This document shows, piece after piece, positions 36,032 through 48,792 of a DNA stretch of 64,000 nucleotides (position 1 is its first letter; every line of letters begins with the position of its first letter). Made by a program: the position numbers and the translations under genes. Under the pieces are notes generated by a model. The model worked only from the letters and a program-made list of their open reading frames with translations, searched no databases and was not told the DNA's origin. Source of the DNA: Ifrita kowaldi (lineage: Eukaryota; Chordata; Aves; Passeriformes; Cinclosomatidae); contig VZRS01001727.1 of the NCBI GenBank assembly GCA_013398055.1, positions 69,087 to 133,086 on the forward strand, read 5' to 3'.

Positions 36032-39000
36032 GAAAAAGGAGAGGGCATGATTTGATCAACCCAACATAGAATTTAAATTAACTTTGGGTGTTAAGTAGGA
36101 ATTGGAGATTTGATTTTACATAAGTCTGAAACTTTGGAAATACTGGATTTTGATAAATTCCTTTTATTTTTGGAAGTTAGTTATAATTCAGAAAATTGTT
36201 TTCTGGTCTTTTGTTTACACAGTTCATAGTTGTGCCAAGATCAAGGCATGCATTATTTAAAAAGATGAGTAAGAAAATGTTCATTGTCATAGGAGTCAGT
36301 TTCAACTGTGGTGACTTAAAGCCAACAAAATAGACCTCAACAGCGGAGGAGTTGGTGAATGTTTCTGCAACAGTGTCACAGGGTTCAGCCATCTAAGTTT
36401 TACAACAGAAAGGTTTTATTTGTGTTTAGTTGTTCATAGGTTAAAGGAGATAAATAGAAATTACTGATACATTGTCATTCACTGAAAAAATCAAACTTTA
36501 TTACTGATCTGGCATAACTTGTGTGTTGGCTTTGTTTCAGCCTAGTCAAGTTAATTAACTTAGAGGAATAGACTTGTTCATAAATGATTTGTAACGATCT
36601 GCCAACACCTTTGGTATCATGATAGGTTTCATGTACTTGACCGTGGTGTTCTACCACAATGTGTATAATTTTCAGCTCAATGTTTAAAAATTCTGAGATA
36701 TTTTCGTAATTCTTTTCTAAAAAACAAACATTAAAATCCTTCCCTTGTTCTCTTTTTTTATAAAATCACCAAGAAAGCACCTGTTCTTTTTATCTGAGGT
36801 AATTGTGCACATTTTGACCCTATAGTAATCTGATACATTTCAGCATAAATGGGATCTTGGTAGTACAGACACAATGATGCCATTCTTTCTCTATTTATGT
36901 AAGGATATTGATGAGAATACGAGGTTATTAAGCTGAGTAAAATACTGCTTTTCAGTAGAAAATTCTCTAACAATGTCCTACCAACAGCACGACTGGAAAA
37001 AGCGTAATACCATTTTTAAGTCACAGAACTGGGTCTTGGCAGACCTTGCCCTATGCCTGGTGTGGCCACAGCCCTGCTGTGTGACCTTGCACCAGACCTG
37101 TGCTCCCATCTGCTCTCTGTGCTCCTGACGCAAAATACATGATGGGTTGGTTGGAAAACACCTGAGATCCTTAGGTGGAAATTAATCTGTAGTAGAACTG
37201 CACTTGAATTACACCAGATAGCTAATTTGATTGATAAAACACCTTGCAAATAATAGCTCATATATATATACATGTATCCTCACTTTATTTTTGGTAAAAA
37301 GGTAGATGAGGTGTTGGGGAGTCTTGCGCAAAAGTGTTAACAATTGTCATTAAGAGAATTTCATTAAATCCTGAATTCTACCAAAAAGAGAACTTCAGTT
37401 AAAAGAGTAAGGCATTCTGAGTAACTGTAGGTAAACACAAATTTGGGAGTTACAAAGGAGGAGCTTAAGAGACATTGCCTGGCAGCACAGGGATGGTTTC
37501 AAGGCTGCCAGTTATTTGTTGTGCGGTCTAGCAAATAAGATTCCTGGTATAAATAATATTCTGTCTGTTGATAAACATTAAATGTGGAGCTTGGTAGAGA
37601 ATGTTCAGTATGTTTCTTAAACAGTGAAAACTATTCTAAAGGCAGAGTGCTTGGAAAAGAAAAAAGGAACTATATACCCATGGGATTATTTGGGGCATTT
37701 TCTTGATTCAATCAACTCTTGAATGCTGTCCTGTCTTCTTTAAATCCAGGGTGGCAGCTACAATATTGCTTCGTTCCTGATTTTAAATGTTTTCTGCCTC
37801 TACTTTTCAGTTGCTCACACTTAGGTGAAATTAAGAAATCTAACTGTTGGGTATTATGTTTTAGACCTGCTGAAATAGCTCTTCCTGCTTGCATCCTTAT
37901 GGTCTCATTAAGACGATGCTCACAGCATGCCTGACTCTAGTGAATATTTGCAGACCTCATTTGCCTACATTAGAGACAAAAAGCTTTAAAAAAAATCCTT
38001 CTTGAGCAATAAACGGTTGAGTTTGTCAGTATCAGTGATCACAGGGCTGGTGTCTCCCAAGGCAAGGGCTGAACGCTGTCCTTGGAGTTGAACAACTATT
38101 GGAAACCCTCCATCCAAGCTCTTCCCACTGCTGGGATAATACACTAGGTCCCTGGCTTTCAGCTGTGGGTTTAAAGTGTGAGAGCGGCTAAATCAGTGAG
38201 AAGTCAAAGTGTGCGCAGCACTTTTACAGCAAATCCTGTACATCAAGGACTCATGTAGGCAATACTATCATTCTCATTCCTGCATTTTTAAGACTAATTA
38301 TAGAGTTTAGGAACTTTTAAATTTTTATTTTAAAGAGTTTTCCTTTCAAACTATGATTGATCATCATAAAGCAAGATGTAAGGCCTTTGCAGCAAACCCC
38401 AGATCCCAACAAGTGCAAGTCATCTTTGTGGTTTACCTTCACCATTGTGGGTCAACTGGTTTGTTTTCTCTGTGCTCAGACTTTCAGCCTGAGATTTCTT
38501 ATCTCTGGGGGATTTTAAAAATCCTTGACCTATTATATAACACTGAGGTCATGCTTTAATGCCAACCAAAATTTCCATTCTCTCTCCACTTCAGTTACGT
38601 GTTGTGTTGTGCTTTGCCTGCCCACCACAGGTGGCTCATTTCATAGTTGAGCTGATACGAATATATAATGGGTATTTTTTTAAAGCATGTTAAAATCACT
38701 TTGCAATGGGAGATGTCATATAAATATAAAGTGATACTGATGTTACATTTTTTTCCAGCAAAATGGAACTAGATGTAATAGCAAAAATATTAATCAAAGG
38801 TGATGTAACTGTCATGCTAATGAGAAGTGCTTGAAGATTATTGAGCTCTACTATAAATAGACAATAATCTTATGGATTTACAACCCTTATTTACTCTATT
38901 TAAATTTCATGGTCCCAAAGAACTGGGCCCGAAAACTTAAGATGAGAGCCTATCCCTTGAAGCTATTGAATTCTCCTGACAAAACGGCTTTTAGAGGATA

Positions 39001-40062
39001 GTATCAGTTTACATATGTATAACATTTTTCATTGTGTTTGAATCATTTTGCTACTCTCGTGAAAACAGAGAAGAGAAGAAATTAAAAACTTAAAGTCTTT
39101 GTTAGAGGGATAGTTTTCTTGTTTAAATGTCAAAATAGAATTATCATATTTTTAGAGAAAATTTGGATTAGCTTTTTTGATGGAATCACCAATGGAAGTG
39201 AAAAAAGAGATAAAAGATTTTTTTTTTTTTTAATCTAGAGATGGATAAAGTGCCTCTTCATCTGATTTTGAAAAATTATTATTTATTAAACTGTTCATAT
39301 TGTGAAGCTCTGATTGGAAGTTTATAAATTTGTGCAAAACTGTTTCCTCTCTACCTCAAATTTTTTGGTTTTTTTTTTCTTTTGAAAAGTTCATCCCACA
39401 CATCCTGGAGAAGAGGAGTACAGAAAAATTACGAATTTGTCTGTGTTCAATTTTGAAAAGTTTTTGTTTCTTTGGATAATTGTCATCCTCACCTTTTGAA
39501 GCAGTAACTTGAAATGTAATAGTAGTGGGTCTTGGAATGGACATGTAACTTCTATGTCAGGAATGTTCCCTCTTCTATTCCTATGAGCATGTAATTTATT
39601 TTGACCCCTATTTTCAAATGTTCATTAGAGTTTCCCAGATTTTTGCAGACCAACCTTGAGTGCGTCCACTCTTACAATCTTGCTCAAGCCTCACGAGGCA
39701 CAATACTGATATTTTTGTCTCTTCAGTCTCCCAGCGGGTCATAAGCCATTTCACTCTTAGTTTGAGTAGTTAACCAAATTTCAGCCATGTCATTCCAAGG
39801 TAGCAGCTACAATTACGCAAACCATTTACAGTTTCCACTTGTTCCTAGACTAGATGTGCACGCTCCATGCACTAGAAAATGCAGTTGCACAGAAAACAGT
39901 GTTTCCTAGTTTTTGAGATGTTGGCTTTGCAATTCTCATCATTAACTTGCTGCTGCTATCTTCACATTCAGCCTTTAGTTTTATGTGCAACATATGTCAC
40001 TGGAGCAATTCTTTGCGGCTATCCAATCACTTTTGTTTATTTTCATTAGCTGGAAAACTTAC
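36032..40062. other. Non-coding DNA, no gene recognised
   Basis: About 4 kb of AT-rich unique sequence. There is a TA/CATG patch near 37259-37276. A TCF-like ATCAAAGG and an octamer-like ATGCTAATGAG lie close together near 38793-38824. No exon or transposon recognised. Confidence 0.55.
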
Positions 40063-40184
40063 TGAATATAACTGGATGGTGATGTGCTTCTCCTGAGTTC
40101 TCCTTTTAGTAGATACTGGAGTATTATATGCTCTGTGTAACAAATCTGTCTCGCTTTTTATCAGGGTGCCTTGTTCAAAGATTG
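40063..40184 (-). other. Candidate exon, 122 bp
   Basis: On the minus strand a perfect donor core (TTCA|GTAAGTTTTCC, at 40062-40057) closes an open frame that includes IFEQGTLIKSETDLLHRAY and STKRRTQEKHITIQLYS. The proposed acceptor is CAGACCCCAG|CAATC (40185-40186), which has a poor pyrimidine tract. It ends in phase 0, the phase in which the interrupted stretch at 34591-35019 begins on the same strand 5 kb downstream. The two could belong to one gene or gene remnant, but the peptide is unrecognised and the acceptor is weak. Confidence 0.2.
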
Positions 40185-40186
40185 CT

Positions 40187-41804
40187 GGGGTCTGGCACTG
40201 CCTGGCTTGTGAGGGGACCAAATGGGAGAGCAGTGGCCAAGATTTTTGTGTTTCCTTTTCGCTTGAATTACCAGAAATTCCATGAGCGTTGGCACCATTC
40301 ACATTACTGTGGGAGCAGTGCATGTTTATGCTACACACAAAAGAAATTAGAGAACGTTTAACCTAGAACGTCTCCCTCATGGTATGTGTGAGCATTTCCA
40401 AATCTTAGGACAGAGGAGCTGTTATTGCATCATTCTTGAAGACATCAGTGAGTGGTGCAAAACAGTTTTGTCTGTGTTCATTTAGATCATTGAGTTTGGG
40501 GCAGAAAATTTCCTACCTGACCACTGTCACAAGATTCCCTCTTTGTGTGTGATCTGCTGACTTTTTTTTCCTCCTTTTATATGAACTGAGACATTTAACT
40601 AGAGAGTGCTTCATCTTAGGTTTCCTGTTTCTAGTCCACAATCATAAATTTTAATAATACTTCTGGAATTTGCTATGTACACTCACTGAAAATTCCAATT
40701 CATCTCTTCTCCATCTTCATTTCAGCTCACTGTTAGGAAGTTAGGAAAGCCTACTTGCACACTCCCTAAAAATGTTCACTTCCACTTTATTCTGTGTGTC
40801 AGTGCAGATATAATTATCGACCACAAGTTAAGGTTAAAGTTTAGAGGTGGTCACAGGTTGGGTTTTTTTAATCTCTAAAACTTATTTTCCTCTGGAATTT
40901 TTCAAGCGAAACCATACGTTTCTGTTGGAATGTGTCAAGTCCAATGAAACTTCTGTGGAGAAAAGTTTCTTATCTCCAGGTTCTATTTTCTCATCAAAAC
41001 CAGATGAGAAAAATCTGTAAATTACTCTAATCCTCTGAGAACTCACTGTAGCTTTACTGATCTGGCTAAATTCTTGCCCTACCTGATTTAAACTTTAGAA
41101 GTGCTTTTTGTTTTCCTTCATATCAGATAAAAGCCTTTACCTTTCACTTGTTTGGCTGTCTGGCTGTAGTAGAAGGGACCACGAGATCTAGCACATGCTC
41201 CGCGTGTGTGAGATGGGTAAAGGCCTTCATTTGAATCAATTATGGAAGAAAGTTAAAGGTTCTGTTATGTTCAAAGTGAATTCTTTAACTGCTGCTGCCA
41301 GGGCAGTTGATTAATCTGGTTGCTTGTGTGTGTTGTACTTTTAACGGTGTTGGTGTTTTCCCATTTTGGAACTTGAAAGGAGTAATTGCACAGATTTTTT
41401 TTTTGAAGAATGGGAAAGCTATTCCCTGCTCAGCTGAATTTGAGAATTCTGAGAAAAATTGTGTGCAGGTCTCTTATGTACTGTAATAATGCATGGACCT
41501 ACAGAAAAAGAGAATTTTTTTATTTTTTTTATTTTATTTTATTAGTTTGTTGCCAGCGTAAACAGGTGCTTTGTCCATAGAGGATTTGATAAGAGAGCTG
41601 GCTGCTATAAACTTTCAGGGGTTGCTGTTTCATATGCAATCAGTAGTGGGCTTCTCTTTTCTCATAGTATTTTTGGTAATAGTAGCAGCAGGCAAATCAT
41701 CTAAAGGTGTCTGGTTGTGTTCCAAGAGATGAGAGTTCAGAAATGCGATGAATCTTGAAGTATTTACTTTGGAGTGATGTTACTGTTTTTGTAAGAGTAT
41801 CAAG
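40187..41804. other. Non-coding DNA with T-rich tract
   Basis: No gene recognised. A TTTTTA/TTTTA-type simple tract lies at 41515-41544. The block 41210-41350 (GGCCTTCATTTGAATCAATTATGG … GGGCAGTTGATTAATCTGG) has the mixed texture of a conserved element, untested. Confidence 0.5.
41515..41544. repeat. T-rich simple repeat
   Basis: Runs of T interrupted by single A (TTTTTATTTTTTTTATTTTATTTTATTA). Low complexity; no transposon body adjoining. Confidence 0.8.
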
Positions 41805-41856
41805 CCTTTATATAGGTCACCTTTCATGCTATAGTACTCCAAAGGATTGTATAGAA
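41805..41856 (+). repeat. Ancient SINE/LINE 3'-tail relic, second copy
   Basis: CTTTATATAGGTCACCTTTCATGCTATAGTACTCCAAAGGATTGTATAGAA fits the pattern TTATATAGCGCCTTTCAT…CCAAAG…TTTA of an old vertebrate retroposon tail. It shares TTATATAG and CCCAAAG/TCCAAAG spacing with the copy at 12361-12412. Family uncertain. Confidence 0.45.
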
Positions 41857-42449
41857 TTGTTAGAGAGAAAAAGCTCCCCTTCATGCCCCTTCCTGCACAC
41901 CAGTCGCACATCACCCAAAAAAGTGAGGGAACCCCAAATCTATGGGCAGTGATTGTCTCCTTCAGTGAATTTCTTCTGATTGCTTCAATTCCCCTCTGTC
42001 AGACTCCCTGGAAAGTTGTGAGGAGGAGGAAGAAGAAGAGCTGAAAGTTGTATGAAGGAAGCAAAATTACTGTAGTGAAGCCCCATGTGCCGACAAGTTT
42101 CCAGAAACCTTCCTATCCCTTTGGCATAAAGCTTTGTGGATTTGCAGGGACCACGAAGGTGAAAGCCAGAAGCACTCAGTCCAGCAAATATTCTTCTCAA
42201 AACCATCCATATATCTAAACAGGATTTAATGCTTGCAAAAAGCAGGATTCACTGCTGTGATGTTGAAGAGCTTTGGGAAAAGGAAGCATGTTAGAAGTAG
42301 GGGGCAGGGAGAGCTTTGGTGAGCTGCCAATTTCTAGGCACAGACTCCTAAAGAAAGATTTCTGGTTTATAACCTACGTGGCCAACACATGGATGAAAGC
42401 AGGCAGCAGTAAATTAGTTTAAAGTGCTGGATGGTATACAGGTTTATGT

Positions 42450-42470
42450 TACCCCATTTTGAATGGGGTA
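42450..42470. other. Perfect 9 bp hairpin
   Basis: TACCCCATT-TTG-AATGGGGTA: a perfect stem of nine pairs with a three-base loop. The inner seven pairs (CCCCATT/AATGGGG) recur in a second hairpin at 51810-51831. Confidence 0.9.
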
Positions 42471-42687
42471 TTTGGTGTACAGCACCAATGTAAGGCACGT
42501 AGGATATGAGTAAATTAGATGGACTAACACTTGTTAGAAATAGAAGTAAATATGCCAAGTAAATCACTCAGTGCCGGAACTATTACAGGCTGCACAAAGG
42601 ACCAAAACCAATTCAGTTAACTATGGAATATTTCTTTAAGTGGTGTTCACTTTAAGTGGGGAAGACCAATCTGATTCACATTTCATG

Positions 42688-43450
42688 CAATCACAGAATT
42701 GCAGAATAGTTTAGGTTGGAATGGAGCTCTGGAGAGACTTGTCTAACCTCCTACAGCAGCATGTCCTGTTGCCTTTTGAACGTTTGCAAGCGTGGAGACT
42801 CCACAACCTCCCAGCTCAGATGCTGGCAGAAGTGACCATCCTCATGGTCCTATTGCTGTGTGTCTCTGAGAAAGTTCTGGCTTTGTCTGTTCTCTCTAAG
42901 ATACTTAGAGAAGCTCTTCTTGCAGCTTTCACTTCCTTTTCTAGTTCCATCTCCAGCTGAACTCTTACATTTCTAACTCCCTGTGTGCTTGGACAACATC
43001 TCAATTTATTCTTTGTACCTTCTTCCATTATCTATAGACTTTGTTTTGCATTTGAGCTAGCCATGCTAGTCAGCCATGCTGGCCTTCTGCCACCCTTGCT
43101 TGATGTTTTCTACATGTAGGGATAGACTACTTCTTCTTTTGAGGAGATTGTGATTTGGAAATCAAACAGCTCTTCTTGAGTCCCTTTGCCTTCCAGGGAA
43201 GTCTCCCTGGGATCCTGAAAAGTAAATCCCAGAATGATCTGATATCTGCTCTCCTGGGGTCCAAGCAATGGTTGTGCTATGTCTTCCTCACTCCTCTCAG
43301 AAGCTTAAAATCCTGAATGTTCACCCTGTCATATTCACTGTGACTGAGGTTCCCCTTGACTTTTACATCCCTTACCACTTCTTGATACTTCTTGAGTTAC
43401 AGGCTCAGCAGAACATTTTCCTTAGTTGGATTATCCATTTCCTAATGAGT
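42688..43450 (-). mobile_element. CR1 LINE, internally deleted (endonuclease and linker, no RT, 3' end)
   Basis: The low-coordinate end (42688-~42830, CAATCACAGAATTGCAGAATAGTTTAGGTTGGAAT…GGAGACTCCACAACCTCCCAG) is the complement of a CR1 3' terminus. From about 42880 to 43450 the sequence instead matches the complement of CR1 ORF2 between the endonuclease and reverse transcriptase domains and the end of the endonuclease domain: CTTTCACTTCC, GCTTGGACAACATC, TTCTTGAGTCCC, TCTCCTGGGGTCC, and the region of the SDH-type motif near 43330-43350, which is altered. The whole reverse transcriptase is missing. Either one copy suffered a large internal deletion, or two CR1 copies lie side by side. Many indels; inactive. 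No intact ORF. Confidence 0.8.
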
Positions 43451-45635
43451 TCTTCGGATGTTTTGCAGAAAGCTTCAAAATATATCCCTAAAGGTAAATA
43501 CATTTCTGAGAGAATCAAGGACCTTATTCCAGTTTAAATGATTTAATATTTGTATTGTGTGGTTGTAAAGTGAATCAATAAAATAATGCACAACCTCCAT
43601 GTGTGGCAGTGCTGAAATAACGTATGGATTAATTGGGTTTAGCAGAACAATGTGGAGGGTTTTGGTTGTTGGAACGAGATGGAGAGTTTTGCTTGTTTTG
43701 TTTTGGTTTGGTTTTCTCTTGCAGGGCAGAAAAAAGGTAGACAGACCCTTTTTGTCTTTCTTGGACAAGTGTTCTCACTTGAGTTTTCAGACCTCTTGGT
43801 TTAAGCATATAGAAGTTAGATAATACTAAGTATACGTGACATACACATAGGTGTAAAGGCAAAAAGTATTCCCAGTCATGGGGGAGTTGGCACTTGGATA
43901 TCCTACAAAAGCCACTATACTATAACCACATGTTCAGGCTCTCTAGTACTAATTCTGCTGTTGCAGATTATCTCCTCCAGAGCACATCTGCTTTCCATGG
44001 GATGTCTTTGATGCACTTGTGCTGTGTTGGTCAGCCACCTTATCTGTGTGGTGTGTGGGAGCCATAACAATATGGAATACACCAAGGTTTTAGATCCCTG
44101 CTATTGTGCCAATGTTTGCTTTGGGGTTTTTTTCTGCGTAATCTTTCCTGCATCCACTGCTCACTGATTTGATAACACCTGTGTGCTAATAGAATTACAG
44201 AGTTAGTGATTAGCAAAGGTGTCTTTGTTTTACGCTCCCTTCTCTCTTTATGCTTTATTAAAGAGGATTTTAGTACAGATGTTGTGACTTTTTTCCTCTG
44301 CTTCCTCCCACGCCATAAGAGAATGATGCCTGTGAAGTCTTGCTTTGTTATTACATGAATACAGACAAGGGCATTCCCCTTCTAGACATTAAATGAAAAA
44401 AATTAAACATGTAAGAAATCTTTCTCCCAGAGTTTTAGGAGAGAGCACGCACTTTCAAGGAGACTAACTCAGTCTCCGTAAATAGTAAAGGTTCCAAATT
44501 CAGGTATAGTTCAAGGAAACAATCAAGATATGTTTATCCAGCTCCTTAAAGTTTGAAGTATGCTGATAGAGAAAGCTAGATTAAGATTTCTGTCACAGGG
44601 AATTTCTTGTTCCAGTTTCTAAAAACTGAGACCTAAAAATCCTTTAGTGAAATATTTCAGGGTTTAAAAATTTGTACTGAATTAAAAAGTTATTAATTTA
44701 TTTTGCTAATATTAGCCAATTCATACATTCTCACTGACAGTGTTCCTGAGCAGAAGTAATCCCTTAACTCTGTCCTAATGCAGCCGAAATTCCAAATTAC
44801 GCAAGTAAATGCTACTTGTTTCTCACTTGCTGGGCAAAGCTCGTTCTAGTTATGCGTTCTTAGGGATTTCATCCCAGTGTGCTAATGAGGGGTTAAACTA
44901 GCAACAAATTTTCCATCATCTGGCTTTCCCTGTTGTTAAAGGGATGTAAACTGTACTGTGAAGTAAACCCATCTACAACTGGCACACGGCAAGAGAACAA
45001 CGCTGCTCGTAAGACAAAGTGTTGGTACACCACAAGATTTGAACAGGAACTCAGAAGAAGTAGTGAAGTTTTAGCTATTTTAACATTTTGACCTTTTTCA
45101 GAAAATGAACATATTCTCCAAAGCACAGAATATGTTGAATCAGCAGCAGGCGATGTGAAACCAGATTGTGATGTAATCTTCAAGAAAACCATATTTGTAA
45201 TAAGGTTAATTAAATTTGCTGCAAGCTTGTGACAAGCATGCTGTAAGTTTGCCAGTAAATCTGGTCTTGCTTTATCAAACTGAAGGGCAAGAATTAAAAA
45301 AANCCCTTTTCCAGAACAACTAGTGTGTAGCCAGAGGACATGCAGACTGGCAACAATAACTAATACGTTATGAGAGGTTGAACAAGTTTAAATGGGATTT
45401 GTCTCTGAACTGAAAGGCATATTGTAAGAAATTTCTTTGTCTCCTTGTGATGCTGTTAAATTGAAAGCACGATGGGAGGCTTCAGTAGAGGCAACAAAGG
45501 TTGAAATGATAGCCTGCTGTTTGCAGCAAGCATCATGGCTCCACTGATGGTCCAGACATCTGGTAACAACAGCCACTCCTTGTCAGGTTTTGCCCCTCAC
45601 TGGGCGCCTGAGCACTTTGCACTGTTTAACTCATC
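43451..45635. other. Non-coding DNA, one ambiguous base
   Basis: No gene recognised. A GTTTT/GGTTT-type run lies at about 43688-43716. Position 45303 is an N next to an A run (45295-45302), the only ambiguous base of the window and probably a homopolymer assembly uncertainty. Confidence 0.6.
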
Positions 45636-45639
45636 AGAC

Positions 45640-45770
45640 TCTTCTAGCTCAGTATGCTCTGCATCAAGAATGTTTATGTAATAAAACAGAGCTAATTAAA
45701 CATTTCAAAGGGAAACATTATTTTAACTCTAATTAGCTATGATTACAGTTTCCTTATGCCTGTGCTGGAT
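45640..45770. promoter_or_regulatory. Candidate conserved non-coding element
   Basis: Dense TAAT/ATTA-type cores (AGAGCTAATTAAACATTTCAAAGG, ACTCTAATTAGCTATGATTAC) in non-repetitive sequence. This arrangement is common in conserved homeodomain-bound enhancers. Inference from texture only. Confidence 0.25.
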
Positions 45771-46642
45771 TGGTGCTGCAGCTCTCTTCTTTCGCCTTCT
45801 TACTGAATTCTGCAGCATTGTTGTTTCAAAATAATTTTTGCATCTGTTTAAATAGGCTTTGTGTTCCCCTTGCCCAGAAATGAACTCAAAATCTTTGAGC
45901 TTAGGTCCCTGTATTTAAAGTAACAGCATATGACCCTGAGACACATGAGGTAAGTGGATACCTCAGGCAGTCAGGGAAATAGGAAAAGCCCTCTTGCTTG
46001 AAACATTTAAGGGTATTCCAGACAGCCACGAGTGCTGGCAGGTGGATGCGTGCCATGTATGAAGCATCTACTTTCCAGCTATTTGTGCTGCAATTCAAAC
46101 TTTTCGTAATTATTAAATCTAGCACGAGTGGAGCCAGTCAGGTACCACTGAGCTGTTATCGCTTGCACAGATGGATGCAGGCTCTGTGACCTTCCTGGAA
46201 GTCCACGGTTAAGCAAGGCAGTTGTCACAGGCAAATATAAAGCATATCCTTCTGTATGTATTTAATCTAGAAAGATAGCATCTGACAAAGCTTTGGAGAC
46301 ACATCATGTCAGGATACTAAACATCCAAATAGCTGAGAAACAAATACATAGGGAAATCAAAAAGAACAGGCTAATGGCAGTAATAATCAGTGAATATTTT
46401 GTCAGTTAAGCAAATGCTGTATAACTTGTTTAGTGTTTTCTAGCTTTTATGACAGAGCCAGTCTGCAGATCATATGGGAGAAGCAGACTGAATATAAGAA
46501 CCCATCCTTTCTTTGTCATCCCTAAATCCAAGTTTTTACAAGGAATTTCTTCAGCTAAAGGATGTTCAAATGCAAGTTTACTTCGGCTTTTCTTTTGGTT
46601 TTCACCCTACCCAAAAATTTTTTAAACTCTACCTTGCGTTTC

Positions 46643-46680
46643 AAAAAGAAAAAAAAAAAAAGGAGAAAAAAAAAAGAAGG
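46643..46680 (+). repeat. A-rich simple tract
   Basis: A runs interrupted by single G or GG, about 38 bases. No retroposon body upstream is recognised. Confidence 0.8.
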
Positions 46681-47269
46681 CAGGCTTTCATTCAAACTGG
46701 TTCTCTGCAGCCCTAATTAAAATAGACTTCAATGAGAAGTTTTCTTTTCCTCTTCCAACTGAAGCTTAAGGGCATAGTTCTAGCTGGAGAGTATATTGTG
46801 TTCATTTTACTGTTTGAGTGGTTTGGTAGAGAAGCTGTCTTTCAAATGCAGTGACTACTACGATGCCTCAGGACTCAGCTGTCACATCAAGGCTGTTTTC
46901 CACATGTATGTATTATATAATGTGCATATATCATCACCGTCAGGTAGCTGAAGTTTGCACATCTTAACATGGAAGCAACTCACTCTCACATTTAAGAAGT
47001 TCTCTCTACAGTGGGATTAGAGGTAAATGTGTCTTGTTTTTGAAAGGGAATAATGACATGGGTTGTCCCTTTAGAAAGAAAAGAATGATGCAAATCGAAA
47101 CACGCACATATAAATCTGTCTCTCCATAAACTGAGTGGCAGTTCTGGTGCAGTATTCTTTCCTTTGTTCTAGGGAAACTGAAGGGGGGAGTTATTTCCTT
47201 TAAATGTTACAGTCCACCTAAATGACTGCAAGTTACTAGACTGAGAGCAGCACTGGAAAAAGAAACCTC

Positions 47270-47304
47270 CCATTTAGCCACAGAGGAAATCTTCCATTTA
47301 GCCA
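47270..47304. repeat. 11 bp direct repeat, 24 bp period
   Basis: CCATTTAGCCA occurs at 47270-47280 and 47294-47304. Flanking bases are partly alike, suggesting an old local duplication. Confidence 0.8.
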
Positions 47305-48751
47305 TTTAATTAAATAGGAAATGGCAGTGCATAGCCCAGTCATTGTCTCAGCCCTCATGGAGAGGATCAGAAGAAGGTCAGGAGCTTGTTCATTTTCCAT
47401 GCCCACGGCCTCAGTCCTGAGACCACCAGCAAGGATGGCCAATTAATACCAAGTGCTTCAGGGGGTTTTGGCTTGTGAGGTGGTTTTTTTTTTGCCCACT
47501 AGGATCCAGGCTGAGGTTGCAAATTCATTTCAGAGAAGCTGCTACACAGTAGGTGAGAAGGATTTCAGTCTCTTCACCTCTGAGTAAGAATGAGATTTGT
47601 TAGTGAAAAGTGAAATACTGGTGCCTCGTGGGTTTTTTGCAACTAGTGCTGCCGCACCACTGAAAGATACTTTCTCGAAGTCTGTCAAGTTTTGGTTTCG
47701 GAATTCAGTCTTGTGGCGAATGCACTGAAAATACAATGTCAAAAATGCAACACTGAAATCTCCACATTACCTCAGCTTCAAGAGCTATATTCTAGTTTTA
47801 TTGTCATACTCATTTTCTGAATCACCGCTACCTCTGAGGAGTCTGTACAAAGCTATCTCTGCTTACTTGTAAACTTTTTTAAACCTTTCCAAAACAGCAT
47901 TACTGCTGCCGGGCTCTCTTTTGCTCCATCCCATTATCTCCGATTATTAAAGGCTCAACTTGGGGCAGTGAAATTCTGGCAAATTTGAGCACTGGGAGCA
48001 GCTGCAAGCCAGGCAGCACACTGATAGTGTGAGCATCACCTGTAGCTGTCTGCCTGGGATAGTATTTATGGTGATACCTCCTGGAGAGTAGACTGACAAC
48101 CCCAATTTGTGTTGTGTGCTGTACATCACCCAGCAGATTTCAAAGCACAATACTTTTTTTTGCTCATAGTTGACCTCAGCTGGATTCACTCTCTCTGAGA
48201 ATTAAAAGTGAGTGATGTTACTGAAGAAGGATGCCTGTGTTTTGCTGGCTGCTGGCCTCTTCTTGCCTGATCCAGATGCCAGTGCTGGTGCTTGTGTTGC
48301 ATCCCTGCCATGGCAGCCAGGTCTGGTGCTGCAGATCAGGGCTGGCATGTCCCCGGGAGAGTTGCATAAACTTGAATGTTCTGGGCTGGATGTTTGGGAA
48401 TCAGTGAAGTCTTGGGCAGATAAGTGAGAGTTTAGGAACCTGTCCAACTCCCACAACAGCTACTCTTCCGTTGACTTCAGTGGGAGGTGGGTTTTCAGTG
48501 CTGTTCTCAAAATATTGTATGATTGCAGATGAAAAATGGTTGGCTGTCCGTGGCTGTGTGTTTTGCTGCCTGTAAGGAACTTAAAAACTTATTTTGAAGT
48601 GTGATTGTAGAGATAATACTGACTTCTATGTGTATTGTCTATCCTGGTAGGAAATAAAATGTTGTGAAGACTTGTAATACACACAGGTTTTTGGAGGAGC
48701 TGGCTTGCCTTTCACCCTGCAGTGTGAGTCACTCACTGGTGGCGTGTAGCT

Positions 48752-48792
48752 GTGCACACACACTACTGTACACACACACTATGCATATATAT
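48752..48792. repeat. (CA)n-type imperfect microsatellite
   Basis: TGTGCACACACACTACTGTACACACACACTATGCATATATATG: two CA blocks joined by CTACTGTA, then a TA block. Likely length-variable. Confidence 0.8.

Noticed and set aside
42721..43028. ORFs on both strands at about 42721-43028
   Set aside because: Fall inside the minus-strand CR1; fragments of the element's linker and 3' end.
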